This document shows positions 7,341 through 8,299 of a DNA stretch of 8,299 nucleotides, piece by piece (position 1 is the stretch's first letter; the number at the start of each line of letters is the position of its first letter). The notes below the pieces were generated by a model. That model ran no database searches, was not told the origin of the DNA, and worked only from the letters and a program-made list of their open reading frames with translations. The translations under genes were made by a program, and so were the position numbers. Source of the DNA: JAFAVZ01 sp036009105 (GTDB taxonomy: Bacteria > Acidobacteriota > Thermoanaerobaculia > Gp7-AA8); contig DASYMJ010000282.1 of assembly GCA_036009105.1 (NCBI GenBank), positions 1 through 8,299 of the forward strand. Reading direction: 5' to 3'.

Positions 7341-8299
7341 ATGAAACGGTCGCTCGTCGCCCTCTCGCTGGTCCTGCTGACGCTGCCGGCTGGCGCGCAG
7401 GCACGGCGGAGGGCGACGCTGCCGCCGCGGCTCTCGGATGCGACGCCGGCCGGCTGGCTGGCCAATCACGCCTGGCGCATCGAGTCGACGCAGGCCGGCG
7501 CATCGCTGCGCGACCTCGAGCCGCTGCGCAACCTCATCGGCAACGCGGGCCTGGTCGGCCTGGGCGACGGCACGCACGGCACGCACGAGTTCTTCGAGAT
7601 GAAGCTGCGCACCATCGAGTTCCTGGTCCGGGAGATGGGCTTCACCGCCGTGGCGATGGAAGCGCCGTTCGCTGACTGGACCCAGCTCAACGACTACGTC
7701 CTGGGCGGCCAGGGCGACCCCCGCACGATCCTCCTCCAGCACCGCGGCCTCGGCTATTTCATGTGGGCCAACGACGAGGTCGTGGCCATGGCGAACTGGA
7801 TGCGCGAGTACAACATGACGCGCGGCGAGAGGCCGCCGGTGCAGCTCGCCGGCATGGACGTCTTCGACCTGGCCGGCGCGCGCACGGTGGTGACCCAATA
7901 TCTGGAGCGCGTCGATCCCTCCAGGGCGGCCTCAGCGCGCGTGACGTACTCGCTCTGCGCGCCGCAGCCGCTCACCGGGCCGATGGCCGGCCAGTGCGCG
8001 GCGGAGACGGAAGCGATCCGGGCCGACCTCGCCGCGCGGGAGACGGAGCTGACCGCCCGCAGCTCGGCGCGCGAGTTCAACTACGCGCTGCACGGCGCGA
8101 CGCTGGTGGCCACCGACTACCCAACGCAGGGCAGGAACGGCGGCCTGATCTCGCACCGCGACGAGGCGATGGCCGACTTCGCGCAGTTCATCCGCGGCCG
8201 GCAGACCACCGGGAAGCTGATCGTCTGGGCGCATCAGGAGCACCTCAGCAAGAACGACCGGCAGGTGGACCCCGGCAAGTCGACCGCACAGTTCCTGGC
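7341..8299 (+). CDS. Secreted erythromycin-esterase family protein (3' end beyond window)
   Basis: The reading frame stays open from the ATG at 7341 to the window edge (319 complete codons); the family is usually about 400-450 residues, so roughly the last quarter is missing. A signal peptide is clear: MKR, a hydrophobic core, then AGAQA with likely cleavage after residue 21, so export is expected. Family motifs follow: GLGDGTHGTHEFFEMK (73-88, His79), VAMEAPF (104-110, Glu107), YFMWANDEVVAMANWMREYN (139-158), and IVWAHQEHLS (294-303, His298 and His301 with the spacing of the EreB histidine pair). The usual GEATHG is GDGTHG here, with Asp76 replacing Glu. True Ere enzymes open macrolide rings, but most members of this broad family have unknown substrates, so macrolide resistance should not be assumed. 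No ribosome site is visible; the 4-nt gap from the CADD stop suggests translational coupling. Confidence 0.85.
   Translation, partial: MKRSLVALSLVLLTLPAGAQARRRATLPPRLSDATPAGWLANHAWRIESTQAGASLRDLEPLRNLIGNAGLVGLGDGTHGTHEFFEMKLRTIEFLVREMGFTAVAMEAPFADWTQLNDYVLGGQGDPRTILLQHRGLGYFMWANDEVVAMANWMREYNMTRGERPPVQLAGMDVFDLAGARTVVTQYLERVDPSRAASARVTYSLCAPQPLTGPMAGQCAAETEAIRADLAARETELTARSSAREFNYALHGATLVATDYPTQGRNGGLISHRDEAMADFAQFIRGRQTTGKLIVWAHQEHLSKNDRQVDPGKSTAQFL

Noticed and set aside
7233..7898. 221-codon minus-strand frame opposite the esterase-like gene
   Set aside because: The plus-strand frame carries a signal peptide and erythromycin-esterase motifs; the antisense translation has none.
7341..8299. 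Direct claim of a macrolide resistance gene
   Set aside because: The family is broad, the active-site motif differs at one position, and the C-terminus is outside the window.

Overview
The window is GC-rich, with almost no Leu TTA/CTA or Ser TCA codons, which is why long spurious open frames run opposite the real genes. The gene content and the dispersed GC hairpins fit a soil or sediment bacterium such as an Acidobacteriota member. That placement is an inference, with no marker gene to prove it. No rRNA, tRNA, CRISPR array or insertion-sequence transposase is visible.

Layout: (1) 1-38, possible tail of a plus-strand gene. (2) About 43-126, a paired-hairpin REP-like repeat. (3) 126-509 minus, a small four-helix membrane protein of unknown function, preceded by a good ribosome site, an operator-like inverted repeat and a consensus -35 box. 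(4) 601-675, a GATC-rich inverted-repeat cluster. (5) 683-1841 plus, a two-gene module: a HipA-like kinase (HipA_2 type) overlapping a DUF3037 protein. (6) 1778-3640 minus, a PMT/ArnT-like polytopic glycosyltransferase whose end overlaps DUF3037 convergently by 64 bp. (7) 3637-6504 minus, aconitase A, which overlaps the glycosyltransferase start by 4 nt (TTGA). (8) 6505-6682, a divergent intergenic region holding a second complete REP-like element. (9) 6683-7336 plus, a CADD-type (TENA/PqqC-fold) putative p-aminobenzoate synthase. (10) 7341 to the window edge plus, a secreted erythromycin-esterase-family protein, truncated by the window.

Functional reading: aconitase and the glycosyltransferase probably form one minus-strand transcription unit, although their roles are unrelated. 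The CADD protein and the esterase-like protein form a plus-strand unit with a 4-nt gap. The CADD protein keeps every residue known to matter for self-sacrificing pABA synthesis in the chlamydial enzyme, so the organism may make folate without the usual PabA/B/C route. The kinase-DUF3037 pair is a recurrent but functionally uncharacterised association and is the best candidate here for an undescribed system. A family of REP-like hairpins with a GTAG/GCAG-type foot is present at three places, one of them inside the N-terminal codons of the glycosyltransferase.
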